The position numbers and the translations under genes are program-made. DNA of 64,000 bases from Prochilodus magdalenae (Eukaryota > Chordata > Actinopteri > Characiformes > Prochilodontidae): NCBI GenBank assembly GCA_024036415.1, contig JAMWET010000507.1, forward strand, positions 1-64,000. The letters are read 5' to 3'. The notes beneath the pieces are model-generated. The model searched no databases. It was not told the DNA's origin and saw only the letters and a program-made list of their open reading frames with translations. Below, piece after piece: positions 40,651 to 52,990 of this stretch (position 1 is its first letter; the number at the start of each line of letters is the position of its first letter).

Positions 40651-41710
40651 GTAAGTACTTTATGATTCCTAGGGATGCATGGGTGTGGGAATTGTGGGGC
40701 ATGTTTGGCAATTTGGGTTATGTAAAAGATGCTCGAACTTCTTCCATGGGAGGCAGAGGTGTATTAGTTGGGGGCCGATATCCGATATTTATGATGTACA
40801 AAAATGCTAGAACTTCCTTCTATGGATGCACTGATATGGGAATTGTGTGCACTTCCTATTTTTCCCAAATGTTCCTGTAAAAGGTGCTTGAACTTTCTTG
40901 GGATATTAAAGGGATACATCAATACAGGAATTGTAAAAGATGCTCAAAGCTGATCCTGGGGATGCACTGATATGGTCATGGTGGGCCTGTATCTGATATT
41001 GTTGATGTATATGAATAATCCAAAAGCTTAATTCTGGGATGGACGGAGCCACGGAGCCCTGATATAGAAATTGTGGGCTGAAATCCGATATGTTGCATGT
41101 AAATGAGCCCCAAACTTCGTTCCAGTGATGCACCCCTACAGGAATTGTGGGCCAAAATCCCATAGTTTTGACTAATATCCCATATTTTCCATGTAAATGA
41201 GCACCAAACTTAATCCCTGGCATAAAGGAAGTTTTGGCCAAATTCCAAGATTTTTCCTGTAGTGCTCTTCATTCCATGGCTGTATCAACACAGGAATGTG
41301 TCAGGAATTTTTTTATATAAATGATGTTCGAACTGCATTCCAGGGATGCACCGACGTGCAACCGATATGGTAATGGTGGGCCAAGATCCGATATTTATAA
41401 TTCTGGGATGCACCGATATGGGAATTTGTCATGCTGTGTTTTTTGTAAAGTAAAGGAAACTCAACCTTCATTCTAGAATGTAGCTTTTTATTTTGCATAG
41501 CTCCAACTATGATGTATAAGTTTCAAACTTTATTCCAGGGATGCACCGATATGGGAATTTTTTGTCTTTGGAACCGGAATGAATGTTAGATTTCTCTGGG
41601 ATTCTAATTCACATATCCCCAGTTTGTACATCCTATGAATGCTTATCAGTGTCAGCGGATATGTTTGTTTATAATATCGGATGTTTTAGTGCTGGGTGGC
41701 CATTCCCATA
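40640..41710. repeat. Degenerate tandem repeats with 'gggatgcaccgatatggg' motif
   Basis: The phrases gggatgca, ccgatatgggaatt, tgtgggccaaaatccgatat and ttcgaacttcattcc recur at irregular 60-130-base intervals over about 1 kb. The unit has diverged strongly. The phrase ggatgcaccgat is familiar from terminal parts of hAT-type elements in vertebrates, so an element-derived origin is possible. Confidence 0.7.
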
Positions 41711-42098
41711 TATCCGTGCTTTCCGAGAATGAAGCTGGAACATGTTTTGATAAAGAAGGCCGTGTGGCTGTAGCCCTGCATGTTTGTGGGTTGAACGTGA
41801 CTGTTGCAAACAAGTAGACCTGCAGTGTAGTGACAGCATGAGCATCAACGTCAGTGTCTGCAGTGTCTCCCAAAAGGCGAGAAATTAGACAGTTTAAAAT
41901 GATGAAAACGATTTTTCTGACCAGTAAAACGAAGAAGACATATTCATGCGTAGTGGCCGTGCTGAGGCCTGTGTACAAAACGATCAGATGTGTTAAGTCT
42001 TGTCTCTGAGACGGCAGCTCATGTTCAGACGCCTCTCAGCCGGCCTTAATCTTCTCGTCACAGGCTTTTGCTCAAATTGTGGAGTCTAGCACGCGGTC

Positions 42099-42446
42099 AT
42101 TACGTGGTGGTGGTGTGTTAGTGTGTGTGGTGCTGGTGTGAGTGGATCAGAACACCTCAGTGTCACTGCTGAACTGGGAATCATGCACCAGCCAAAACTA
42201 TCCAGCCAACAGTGTCCTGTGGGCAGAGTCCTGTGGGCAGAGTCCTGTGGGCAGCGTCCTGTGCCCACTGATGAAGGACTAGAGGATGACCAGCACTGCA
42301 CAGTGCAGCAGCAGATGACCTATCGTCTCTGACTGTCCATCTACAAGGTGGACCAGCAAGGTAGGAGTGTCTAATAGAGTGGACAGTGAGTGGACACAGT
42401 GTCTAAACACACCACCACCACGTCAGTGTCACTGCAGTGCATAATG
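42099..42446. mobile_element. Non-autonomous DNA transposon with long inverted ends (better copy)
   Basis: Begins tacgtggtggtggtgtgtta and ends accaccaccacgtcagtgtc plus actgcagtgc; the ends are inverted copies. The interior has tatccagccaacagtgtcct, three tandem copies of ctgtgggcagagtcctgtgg text, ccactgatgaagga and gtaggagtgtctaatagagt. It is the same family as 9425-10005. No coding. Confidence 0.8.
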
Positions 42447-42479
42447 TTAAGGCTGATTAATGTCTCCATAAGGAACACT

Positions 42480-42960
42480 GGGTATTAGCATTGGCCCACC
42501 TTGTGTGCTTAAGGCGGTAGTAACTTCAGGCTCCTGCAGATGGCGCTGCTTTATGAGGATGGGGCTATAAATCCCTACAGGGTGTGAGTGACGGGATCCA
42601 TAGATTGGGAAGAGGTGGTACAGTGCAGGGAATGTCTCGTTCCATGTGTGGTAAACGCTCCAGAGCAGATGTAAATGATTGGCTAAGTAGAGTGACTGAG
42701 CATGTGGGCGTGGCCAAAGACCATAGTTTGAGGAAGTAGCTGAATCTGCAGGTGTATGGAAGCGTACGGTCATACGGGTCTACCAGCAGTGGCTAAAATC
42801 CCAGTCTACAGGGAATTCTCCTCGGAACTGTGCCCGGAAAGGCCTCCACCAAATTCTTTAATGCAAGAGTGTCTTAACGTTGATGTGGCCAACCTGCCCA
42901 GTCCATGCTGAATCCAATCCCAGCTGTTGCTGGTGCTCATGGAGGTAGTACACACTCCTA
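42480..42960 (+). mobile_element. Tc1-like 'HTH' family element, most complete copy
   Basis: Contains, in order, the satellite-like 5' part (ggcggtagtaacttcaggct, gatggcgctgctttatgagg, aagaggtggtacagtgcagg), then gtctcgttccatgtgtgg, the HTH-encoding stretch (ctgaatctgcaggtgtatgg, gtcatacgggtctaccagca) and the downstream block to ggtgctcatggaggtagt. This copy shows that the repeat unit of the 34-kb array and the HTH blocks belong to one element. Confidence 0.8.
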
Positions 42961-42964
42961 GGTA

Positions 42965-43875
42965 GGCTTCAGTCACAGGGGACTCATGGTTTTTGCCCGA
43001 TGAGCTTATGATTAAAAATGTATGACTACTTTACCAAACCTCACTGGTGGGTTTTGGTTAGTAATGAAATGTCTATATTGGTGTTGTGGACACGTGGACC
43101 CCACATTCCCACCACTGTACAGTCTCTATAGTCAAGTTTCACAGCTAAGCCCTCGGAATGACTCTGTTTCCTTCCCATCCACTGACGTATGTGGAGATGT
43201 TGGGTGGAATTCCACTTTAACTAGCGTCTCTGAACCTATGAAGACAGGGTTCCTGGAAGCAGGCTGGAAGGAAGCTGCAGCAGCGGCGCAGGCCTGTAGC
43301 GGTCAGCGAGGAAGCTTAGAGCATGTGCGAAAACCACAACGAATATCAGCCAATCAGGAAGATGTGAAAGTGAGTCTAGATGTGAGGAAGGAAGATCAGC
43401 ATGCACGTTCCCTGGCGCCGCTGTTTCAGAGCTGTAGTCGAATCATCATGTGTGCATTTCAGCTCATACGCCGGTACTGACACGTACGGTCGTGTGCTCT
43501 CTGTACAGGATGTGTAGCGTGCTCACACGTTTGCATATGGCTGGATATGAATACGCATCCTCGTTTGCACTGTTTGGTGACCGTGTCTGGTTTGATTACT
43601 GGTCTGGGGGAGGTGTGTTGGGGAAGGTGCTCTTTTGTGCCGAGTAATGAAGATCTCTGTGGAGGCGGGAACAGTATGTGTGCGTGGGCTGTTGTTTTAG
43701 GTGCCAGTTTAATTGCACGCTGAGTGAGCATAATTCAGCTCAGCCACCACGACCTAAAGATACACCGTGCTGCACCGGCCTACGCAGAGCTGCACGGAGC
43801 TGTCGCACTGTCCACACTAAACTACAGTCCAGCTTAAAGTGATGTACTGTACTCCATCAACCATCAATCCTGAGT
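42965..43875. other. Non-coding stretch before the 44-kb Tc1-like element
   Basis: A 152-codon open frame at 43022-43480 exists but matches no family, begins in repeat-like text (gtgttgtggacacgtgg, resembling text near 21285) and lacks splice context. I regard it as chance. Confidence 0.4.
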
Positions 43876-43882
43876 TTACATA

Positions 43883-44702
43883 CACTCATCATCAAAAAGT
43901 AGCTGCACCCAGAAAGGAATCAACCGGCAGGAATGAAACTTGGTGGGTGGGTTTGACGTAGTGAGACCTGCCAGTGATTCAGGTTTCTCGCTCGGCCGTG
44001 CACGTGATGTAAGCAAGGACGGGTCTTATCTCTGTACCTGACTGACCCAACAGCCATGATTGCGGACGTTCAGCGAGCAGTGGTGTCCTCCATGAGTCAT
44101 CCTGTTAGTGCAGCACCATTGGCAGACGGCTGCACCACGCAGAACTACATGCACACAGACCGTTACCACGACTGTGCTTAACACCACGTCACCGTCACCA
44201 AAGACTGCAGTGGTGTCGTACCAGACTGTCATGGAGTGACTCAGAATGGCAGCGGGTCATCTTCAGTGACGAGTCCCGCTTTAGTCTTGGTGGAGACGCC
44301 CAACGAATCCGTGTGTGGAGGCACCGTGGTCAGCACCAAGATAAAAGGTGTGTTGTCATATGCCACACGTCCAGAAGACCTGGTGTCATCCACCTCCACC
44401 CCTACCGCACCATCTGCAGGAACTGTGTGAGGATGTCCAAGCTGCATGGGATGGATTATCACAGGACACCATTAGGAACCTCTACAGCTCCATACCGAGA
44501 CGTCTGGCGTGTTGGGTTAGCAAACACAGCGGCCCAACGCCATACTGAGAGACAGACTTCTGTATGTGTAGCTCAATAAATATTGATCATATCAGTCTAA
44601 ACTCATCATCAGTTATTGATCCTGGTCACCTTTATCTTCTTCCCAACACCACCGCACTCTCACACCTCCTTCTGGGTGCAGCTGTTCTGTGGATGATGAG
44701 TG
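43883..44702 (+). mobile_element. Tc1-like element, 820 bp, complete ends, TA target duplication, internal deletion
   Basis: TA at 43881-43882 and TA at 44703-44704 flank inverted ends: cactcatcatcaaaaagtag at the left and gctgttctgtggatgatgag at the right, followed inward by ctgcacccagaa and ttctgggtgcag. The transposase remnant has the FSDESRFSLGGD region around 44258-44295, and then jumps to the C-terminal part (LQELCEDVQAAWDGLSQDT in one frame, about 44390-44470), omitting the middle and last catalytic residues. The same junction is present in the copies at 15655-16429 and about 63033-63975. Confidence 0.9.
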
Positions 44703-45109
44703 TAGATAGATAGATCTGGACCAAGACGGCCCCCCAATGTTCACTGAACAATGAATTCTGAATTACACGAACAAACTCTGAAGGAGGAGGACGTCTATCC
44801 GTGAGCTGAACCTCAGGAGAATGTGGGTCATGCAACAAGACAATGAACCTAAGCACACGAGCCGTTCTAGCAAAGACAGTTAAAGAAGAAGAAAGTCAAA
44901 GCCTTGACCTTAATCCAGTAGACCTGAAGAAAGTCTCATGGGAGGAAACCCACCAGCATAACAGAGTCGAGGCTGTTCTGAAGACTGAGTCAGTTTCCTC
45001 AATAAATAAATGACTCATAAAATGAAGTGCAGTGTTTATATCTCAGTTTAGTTTTACCTAGGGTAAGGACCTGTGTTAAAGTCTGACTTTCAAGCTCCAC
45101 GGTAGATGA

Positions 45110-45335
45110 ACACAAGAGTGAAAAGTAGAGAGAGAGCAGGAATGATGGAAACAGAGAGAGGGCGAGATAGAATAGGAGAGAGAATAGAGACACAAAGAGA
45201 GAATTGAGAGTGCAGAGAGAGAGAGAATAGAGAAGGAGTGTAGCAAAAGAACAAAGAGTGAGAGAGCAGAGACAGAGAGAATAGAGGAGAAGAGAGAGCA
45301 AGGAAAGCGATAGAGAGCAGAGAGAATAAAGAGAT

Positions 45336-45399
<64 letters not shown>

Positions 45400-46108
45400 A
45401 AGGGAGAGAGAGAGAGAATAAAGAGAGAGAGAGTGCTGGGAGAGAATAAAGGGAGAGAGTGCTGGGAGAGAGAGAATAAAGGGAGAGAGTGCTGGGAGAG
45501 AGAGAATAAAGAGAGAGAGTGCTGGGAGAGAGAGAATAAAGAGAGAGAGTGCTGGGAGAGAGAGAATAAAGAGAGAGAGTGCTGGGAGAGAGAGAATAAA
45601 GAGAGAGAGTGCTGGGAGAGAGAGAATAAAGAGAGAGAGAGTGCTGGGAGAGAGAGAATAGAGAGAGAGAGAGAGTGCTGGGAGAGAGAGAATAAAGAGA
45701 GAGTGCTGGAGAGAGAATAAAGAGAGAGAGACTGCTGGGAGAGAGAATAAAGGGAGAGAGTGCTGGGAGAGAGAGAATAAAGGGAGAGAGTGCTGGGAGA
45801 GAGAATAAAGAGAGAGAATAAAGAGAGAGAGTGCTGGGAGAGAGAATAAAGAGAGAGAGTGCTGGGAGAGAGAATAAAGAGAGAGAGTGCTGGGAGAGAG
45901 AGAATAAAGAGAGAGAGTGCTGGGAGAGAGAATAAAGAGAAAGTGTGCTGGGAGAGAGAGAATAAAGAGAGAGAGAGAGAGAATAAAGAGAGAGAGTGCT
46001 GGGAGAGAGAGAATAAAGAGAGAGAGTGCTGGGAGAGAGAGAATAAAGAGAGAGAGTGCTGGGAGAGAGAGAATAGAGAGAGAGAGTGCTGGGAGAGAGA
46101 GAATAAAC
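45110..46108. repeat. (AG)n array evolved into a 30-34-bp minisatellite
   Basis: From pure GA runs (45330-45410) the array passes into about 20 copies of a higher-order unit, gagtgctgggagagagagaa then taaagagaga. The 425- and 374-codon frames on the minus strand (SLPALSLFIL-type) and ERENKERECW frames on the plus strand are repeat artefacts. Confidence 0.95.
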
Positions 46109-46499
46109 TCTGACTGGAAGGTTATTCCAAAGCTGTTGGGGTTTGTATGGAAAGGCTCCGCCCCCTGATGTAACTTTATTAATCCCAGGTACCTGCACAC
46201 ACCGCCATCTTGGTACTACTCTGTACTTCCGTGGTGCAGCGCCCTCTGTTCTTTTGATGTTCATTGCTGGTGCCAACTCAGACTGGTTCCCTGAATAGCA
46301 CCATGGTGAAGCCTGTGCAGAACCAGTTCAAGAACCAGGGTTCTTTTGGTCACAAAAAGCTAAGAGTGGCAAAGAACCGAGTGCGTCATCCACCGCGCTC
46401 CCAGAAGCCAAAGCAGTCAGGCTACAGAACCGGAAATGGACTGGATGGGGCGGGTGACGTGTAACAGCGTCTAGATCAAACGGTTTAACTGTGAGAGCA

Positions 46500-47215
46500 G
46501 AGTGTGGAACCTCCCTCCAGGCGGAGAGCATCGACGGGGATGGTTAATGGCTATCCAGCGCTCACTGGACAGGGTCAGGTACGTGGCTGTGCGCTCCAGC
46601 GGTCGATGTAGGAGCCCTAGGCTGAGCTTTGTGTGCCCCTGCCTGGCCAGTAACGCTGTTACGTAAGAGCTACCCTCCTAATGAACCCGCTGGCCCCACC
46701 GCTGACTGTACACCACGCAGGACCACCCGAATTATTGTCCTGCATGCAAGAAAAACATCCCAGCATGAATTTCATCTAAGCTGGTCTAAACTGGTATATG
46801 CTGTTCTAGGCTGGTCCAGTGCTGGTTTAGATGGTCACCCCACATGGTGCTGGTTGACCAGCCTACCAGCACCCAAAACACAACGGGCTGGTGTCCAGCC
46901 ATGCTAGCAGGACTTTTATTTTGGAAAATAAAACTGTAGCTGTGGAGCTGATGTCATGTTTATGAAACACTACAGAGAGGCCTACAGGCAGCACACCTGA
47001 TATCTCCTGAGAGCATGAGCATGGAAACCTATCTCCAGGCTGAGAGCATTGACTGGGATGGTTAGCGGTTACCCAGCGCTCACTGAACAGGGTCAGGGCC
47101 TGTCCACGTGGCTGTACGCTCCAGCGGTCGATGTATGAGCCCTGGGCTGAGCTTTGTGTGCCGAACTGAAGCCCGTCGCTGTTACGTAAGAGCTACCCTC
47201 CTAATGAACCTGAGT
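46500..47215. repeat. Local duplication flanking a 'ctggtttagatggtcacc' repeat
   Basis: Blocks at 46500-46690 and 47020-47215 are two copies about 520 bases apart: gcgctcact(g)gaacagggtcagg, gctccagcggtcgatgta, ctgagctttgtgtgc and gttacgtaagagctaccctc. Between them lies an interspersed repeat (46710-46930) with agtgctggtttagatggtca and tgctagcaggacttttattt, of which another copy is at 49705-49910. Confidence 0.75.
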
Positions 47216-47219
47216 GTTG

Positions 47220-48290
47220 AAGTACGTGTGGTATGGCTGGGTGCCATCGACTCGGCTTTAGGCTGCCTGCTCAGCCTGCGAGACCCCATTGAATTGGGAC
47301 ACGCCCACTATAGGTGGAACGCACGTGTGAGCGGGCCTGGGGTTCAGGGGGACGTAAAGGTGGGTGCACCCAGGTGAACTCACTTCCTCTTTGCTCTAAA
47401 CAAAAGGTCGTCGGAGTGTTTGGTGTAGCGCTATCTCAAGAGCTCAATTCGTGCACGTGTGCTGGCGGGAGAACTTGAGCTGAAGAGCGCGTGTGTCTGA
47501 ATCAACTGGTAGGTTGTTGGTTTCACTCCCTGTATCTGCTGGACGCATGGTTCACCTGGTGAGAGTTTTAATCAGTTAACTCAGTGAACCTGTTCGGTCT
47601 CTCCGGTGTAGGCTGGCGTGCGTTTGTGGCAGCGGAGGTTGTTGTTTAGGGCTGGCCTAACGCAGAGAGTGTAACCGGCAGAGCTGTCACTGGGCTGTCA
47701 CTGTCACTTTTGGCCTTGGGCAGCCACCGTAGTTGAGGAGCAGCTCCCCCCCTCCCCTCTGTGTCGCGCTGGTTGGTTGGCCACTTAGCGCCAGTATATA
47801 TACACACAGTTAGCATGCTCGGGGCTAAGCGCGTGCTTCCTTTGTTTGTTTAGCCGTGTTACTGCGGGAGGCATGTGTCTGTCGTTTCCGTGCCTTCTTA
47901 AGTTTAAATCGCTCTTAAAGTGACACAAACGCATTAATGTGCAGGGGTTCTGCCGCAAAAATGGGTGCCCCTGCCCCCCGTTGAATTACCACGCTGTTAG
48001 CTGTAGCCTGGAACTTGGACCATCGCGTGTAAAGTTGCTGACGTACGTCGGTATGAGCACGGCTGGCTGGAAGGTGCATGTTGGCGTGCCTGACAACGGG
48101 TGGGTTTAAGCAAACCTCGTTCTAAGGGGTGGATTTCTCCCTTCTAGCATGTAGTGCGTGTTGGGCCTTTTCTGAATGGCTTTAAAAGCATTAAAGGATT
48201 CTTTTTTTTTTTTTTTAAGGTTAGGCACGGAATTTGGGTTTTACTACCGACACTGGAAGCAAGTTTGTCCTACATGTCGGTAATGCAAGC
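47220..48290. other. Unassigned stretch
   Basis: No coding match is seen. The region around 47690-47880 is moderately GC-rich and could hold a promoter or upstream non-coding exon of b3gat1, but nothing in it proves that. Confidence 0.3.
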
Positions 48291-48299
48291 TTGTAGGTA

Positions 48300-48820
48300 C
48301 AGGGGCTGGACAATGAAACTGAAACACCTGGTTTTAGACCACAATCATTTATTAGTATGGTGTAGGTGGTGCCTCCTTTTGCGGCCAATACAGCGTCAGT
48401 TGGTCTTGGGAATGACACATACTGCGTCCTGCACAGTGGTCAGAGGGAGTTTAAGCCATTCTTCTTGCAGGATAGTGTCCAGGTCACTACGTGATGCTGG
48501 TGGAGGTTCGTCCTTCTTGGTGGTATGCTGACATTACCCTGGATACCGTGGCTCTTGATACATCACAAAGCCTTGCTGTTTTGGTCACAGATGCGCCAGC
48601 AAGACGTGCTCCAACAATCTGAACTCTGGTATGTCTCCCATAATGCTGTGTGCATTGCAGTATTTTGAGCAGAACTGTGCTCTTACCTGCTAACTGAACC
48701 TTCACACTCTGCTCTTACTGGTGCAATGTGCAGTTAATGAAGATTGGCCACCAGGCTGGTCCAATTTAGCCATGAGACCTCCCACACTACAATGACAGGT
48801 GTTTCATTGTCCAACCCTTG
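48300..48820 (-). mobile_element. Tc1-like element, second family, 521 bp, with TA target duplication
   Basis: Flanked by TA at 48298-48299 and 48821-48822. The ends are inverted: caggggctggacaatgaaac at the left and gtttcattgtccaacccttg at the right. The minus strand keeps a helix-turn-helix transposase fragment ([20 protein letters not shown], then [20 protein letters not shown]; 48487-48705) and, nearer the left end, a C-terminal-like fragment (NGLNSLPLTTVQDAV-type text in another frame). The catalytic centre is deleted, so it is non-autonomous. Confidence 0.9.
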
Positions 48821-48829
48821 TATGTGTGC

Positions 48830-49690
48830 TCACTAGCATGGGGTTTCCCTACTCCACCTATTCATTTTCATTATTTCTTAATGTATTTAAAGTGTTCTTT
48901 TAATTAGGTGCTCGGGAGTGTCGCCACTGGGCCCTTCCTAGGTGGTGCTGAGCAGAGTCTCCCCAGTCCTCTGCTGTTTTGCCTTATGATATTTCATTTG
49001 GCGGTTGAATCAACTTTATTAGTTCAGTTATTGTTTTATTTCATTATTTGTGATTACAGTCCTGTGTTGACTTATTTTGATATTTCTTTTGTTTTTTACT
49101 TTATTGATTTGACCCCTTAATTGGGCCTGTCTTGGCTCCATGTGAACCCTGCCCTTTTATTAAGGATCGTGTGTGTGGTTATGGATGTTGTAGCTGTTTA
49201 TTAACTATGTCTTTTATCTGTCCCTTCAGAGTAACTCTGTGCACGTGGTGTTCCCTGGGCTGACTGGTTATCCTCTTGGAATATTTCTCTCACTTTTGCA
49301 TGTGGTCTGCTGTGTGTTTGGAGTCACCGCCGTTTGAGGTTTTCTTTTGAAACCTGTGTGTATGTGCTTGGTGCAGTCTCCAGTAAGGGAAGCAGTGAAT
49401 GATAAGGCAATGGTGAGAACCTACACTGCCAGTAACCTGTGGTTATTGTAAATATTTATTTCTGATCCTGATTTTTAAATAACTAATAAAGGTTTCTTTT
49501 AATGTTCATGTATTACCAGAATATATATATATATATTAGTAAAAGTTGTACACTGAACCCCCTTTCACGTCTCTGCCCCTTTTCTAAACGAACCTGTGTG
49601 CTTTTGTGTGATATCAGGGTCATGTCCTGGGGTGAAACTCCCCAGGTGGCGTAGTCGAGCTTATACATACTTGTACACTAACAAAAGGTC
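48830..49690. other. Unassigned T-rich stretch
   Basis: No long frame is present. The part at 49440-49500 (ctaataaaggtttcttttaa) looks like the 3' end of some transcript or element, with an AATAAA, but I cannot identify the body. A short (TA)n lies near 49521-49536. Confidence 0.3.
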
Positions 49691-49704
49691 ACACATGCAG
49701 ATCT

Positions 49705-49910
49705 GCAGGACCACCCAAATTATTGCCCTGCATGCAGGAAAAAAAAACCCGGCATGAACTCCCTGCTGATCTAAGCTAGTTTATGCTGGTCCAGTGCTGG
49801 TTTAGATGGTCACCCAGCAGGGCCGTGTTGGTTGACCAGCCTACCAGCATCCAAAAGGCAACATTTGCTGGTGTCCAGATGTGCTAGCAGGACTTTTATT
49901 TTGGAGAATA
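49705..49910. mobile_element. Interspersed repeat, copy of the one at 46710-46930
   Basis: Shares gcaggaccacccaaattatt, agtgctggtttagatggtca, ttgaccagcctaccagcat and tgctagcaggacttttattt with the earlier copy. Non-coding; class unknown to me. Confidence 0.7.
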
Positions 49911-50239
49911 AGCTGTTTTACAAACTGCCGAAAGAATATAATCATAGGCCTGATATAAAATGGTGTGGAGTTCTCTCTATAACCGGCAGTGGCCTTTTGT
50001 CTAATGCTCTGCTTTGGGCCAGCTGGAAAACACTGGGCACAATACCAGTGGGCAGCCGGCTTTGCCTTCAGGGGTCACCAGCAGTCCACCATCCTCTTGG
50101 CTACATTTGTATGCAGTTACTGGTCACTAGCAGGCCACTGGGCAGGACACATGGTCCTTATGTTTAAGGATTATTACTCGGTTACTCTCCAGCCAGGCAT
50201 TGGATTACATTAGAAGCTCACCAGACAAAAAACGAGCCT

Positions 50240-50530
50240 TGTGTTTAAAGGTGGTAGTAACTTCAGGCCCCTGCAGGGTGGCTAAAAGGACGGACTGGGC
50301 ATGATTAAAGACCATAGTGTGAAGGAAGTAGCTGAATCTGCAGGTGTATGGAAGCGTACGGTCATACGGGTCTACCAGCAGTGGATAAAATCCCAGTCTT
50401 CAGGGAATTCTCCTCGGAATTGTTCCAGGGAAGGAATCCACCAAATCTGACCCAACTGACCAATTCTTTGATGCCAGAGTGTCTGAACACTGATGTGGCT
50501 ACATCCAGAACCTTGTAATAACCGAGAAGC
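50240..50530 (+). mobile_element. Tc1-like 'HTH' family fragment
   Basis: Contains ggtggtagtaacttcaggcc, gaccatagtgtgaaggaagt, gaagcgtacggtcatacggg, aattctcctcggaattgttc and tgccagagtgtctgaacact in the order of the 42480-42960 copy, with the middle shortened. The HTH frame (VKEVAESAGVWKRTVIRVY) is intact in this piece, but no other transposase part is present. Confidence 0.75.
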
Positions 50531-50599
50531 TGTTAGATGAGCTTCCACTGGTTAGCCACATTATCCTTGTAGCTCCAGTACAACACTAAAGAAGCTAAC

Positions 50600-51160
50600 T
50601 TTAAAGAGAGAGAGAGATATTGAGAGGGAAAGGGAGACAGAAGGAAAGAGAGAGACAGAAGAAAGAGAGAGGGGGAGAGCAATAGAGAAAGATGGAGTGT
50701 GAGAGAGTAAAACGGAGAGAAAGAGAGAGGAAAAGAAAGTTAGCGATAAAGAAAATTATATTGAGAGAGAGTGGGACGAAGCAAAAAAGTGGGAAAGAAA
50801 AAGTGAGAGAGACACTGAGACAGAAGAAAAGAGAGGGGGGAGTGAGCCAGAGAGAGGGAAAGAGAGAGACAGAAGGAAAGAGTGGGAAAGAAAAAGAGAG
50901 AGGGGGAGAGCAATAGAGAAAGATGGAGTGGGGAAGAGTAAAACAGGGAGAGGAAGAGAGAGAAAGAGGAAAACAAAAAGTTAAAGAGAAAGAAAGAGAT
51001 GTTGAGAGCCAGAGAGAGAGAGAGACGGAAGGAAAGGGGGGGGGGGAGACAAAAAGGGAGGGAAAGAGAGACGGAGAGAGAGAGGGAATGAAAGAGAGAC
51101 CATAATAAAAGAGAGACGGGGGGGAGAGCAGGAGAGAAAGGTAAAGAGGTAGAGATGGGG
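50600..51160. repeat. (AG)-rich polypurine tract
   Basis: Loose GA, GAAA and GGG repeats with blocks such as aggaaagagagagacagaag repeated at variable spacing. The plus strand is almost entirely purine. Open frames in it are artefacts. Confidence 0.9.
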
Positions 51161-51559
51161 GGGTGTCCTGAAATAAGGACAGACATGAAGGGTGCTGTCC
51201 CTCACTCATATCTGCCGTCCGTTACCCGATTTGTTCCCTCTGTTGTCATAGCAACAGCCATCACCCGCTCTCCAGTATAACTGGAGGAGCGCTCTCGGCG
51301 TCCCGGCCGGGTCTGTTTCTAACCTCAGCCCTGCGCACGTAGGTCATACCGTATTTCAGGATCTGCTTTGGTAAGCATATACAGCTGTTATGGTACAGCA
51401 CCCGTCAGGATGATGTGAGGCTGGTAGGGGCCGGTGAGGGATGGAGGTCTGTCTTCTGAGCTGCTGAGGAGAACAAAATCAGGACAAGTCTGTTACATAG
51501 CACAATACCTCCACAGAGCCTGGAGAGCAGGAGGCTCCATGGTAGATCATCCGGGTAGA

Positions 51560-52835
51560 AACGCACCACACCACACAGGGTGGGCAGTAGGTCTATATCA
51601 CACCACACAGGATGGGCAGTAGTTCCACCTCACACCACACAGGGTGGGCAATAGGTCCACATCACACCACACAGAGTGGGCAGTAGGTCTATATCACACC
51701 ACACAGGGTGGGCAGTAGGTCTATATCACACCACACAGAGTGGGCAGTAGGTCTATATCACACCACACAGGGTGGGCAGTAGGTCTATATCACACCACAC
51801 AGGATGGGCAGTAGGTCTATATCACACCACACAGGATGGGCAGTAGTTCCATATCACACCACACAGGGTGGGCAGTAGATCCACAACACACATGATGGCC
51901 AGTACTTCCATATCACACCACACAGGATGGGCAGTAGGTCTATATCACACCACACAGGATGGGCAGTAGTTCCACATCACACCACACCACACAGGGTGGG
52001 CAATAGGTCCACATCACACCACACAGGAAGGGTAGTAGTTCCATATCACACCACACAGGGTGGGCAGTAGGTCTATATCACACCACACAGGATGGGCAGT
52101 AGTTCCACATCACACCACACCACACAGGGTGGGCAATAGGTCCACATCACACCACACAGGAAGGGTAGTAGTTCCATATTACACCACACAGGGTGGGCAG
52201 TAGATCCACAACACACATGATGGCCAGTACTTCCACATCACACCACACAGGATGGGCAGTAGTTCCACATCACACCACACCACACGGGATGGGCAGTAGG
52301 TCCACATCACACCACACCACACAGGATGGGCAGTAGATCCACACCACACCACACCACACAGGATGGGCAGTAGATCCACACCACATCACACCACACAGGG
52401 TGGGCAGTGGATCCACACCACACCACACCACACAACACGGGATGAGCAGTAGTTCCACACCACACAGGGTGGGCAGTAGATCCACACCACACCACACAAC
52501 ACGGGATGAGCAGTAGTTCCACACCACACAGGGTGGGCAATATATCCACATCACACCACACCACACAGGATGGGCAGTAGTTCCATATCACACCACACAG
52601 GATGGGCAGTAGTTCCACATCACACCACACGGGGTGGGCAATAGGTCCACATCACACCACACAGGGTGGGCAATAGGTCCACATCACACCACACAGGGTG
52701 GGCAATAGGTCCACATCACACCACACAGGGTGGGCAATAGGTCCACATCACACCACACAGGGTGGGCAGTAGTTCCACATCACACCACACAGGATGGGCA
52801 GTAGATCCACATCACACCACACAGGGGGGGCAGTT
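51560..52835. repeat. About 32-bp minisatellite (cacaccacacagggtgggca)
   Basis: About 38 copies of a unit cacaccacacagg(g/a)tgggca followed by gtaggtctatat, gtagttccacat or atagatccacac. Some units carry extra accac pentamers. Larger blocks are themselves duplicated (text near 51950-52060 recurs near 52070-52190). Confidence 0.95.
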
Positions 52836-52927
52836 GTTGGGGTGATGGGGAGCCTCTTTTTGTCTGTAGCTTTTAATCATCCATCCATCCAGAAACTTGT
52901 TTTCTTCACTTATTATTCTTTGATTTG

Positions 52928-52990
52928 TCTATCTGTCTATCTGTCTATCTATCTATCTATCTATCTATCTGTCTATCTATCTATCTATAT
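52928..52990. repeat. (CTAT/CTGT)n microsatellite
   Basis: About 15 tetranucleotides ctat with ctgt variants. Confidence 0.95.

Noticed and set aside
43022..43480. 152-codon frame as a novel gene
   Set aside because: No family match, repeat-like start, no splice or promoter context.
44999..46276. 425-codon minus-strand frame as a membrane protein
   Set aside because: It is the translation of a GA-rich minisatellite; hydrophobic appearance comes from CTCTCT codons.
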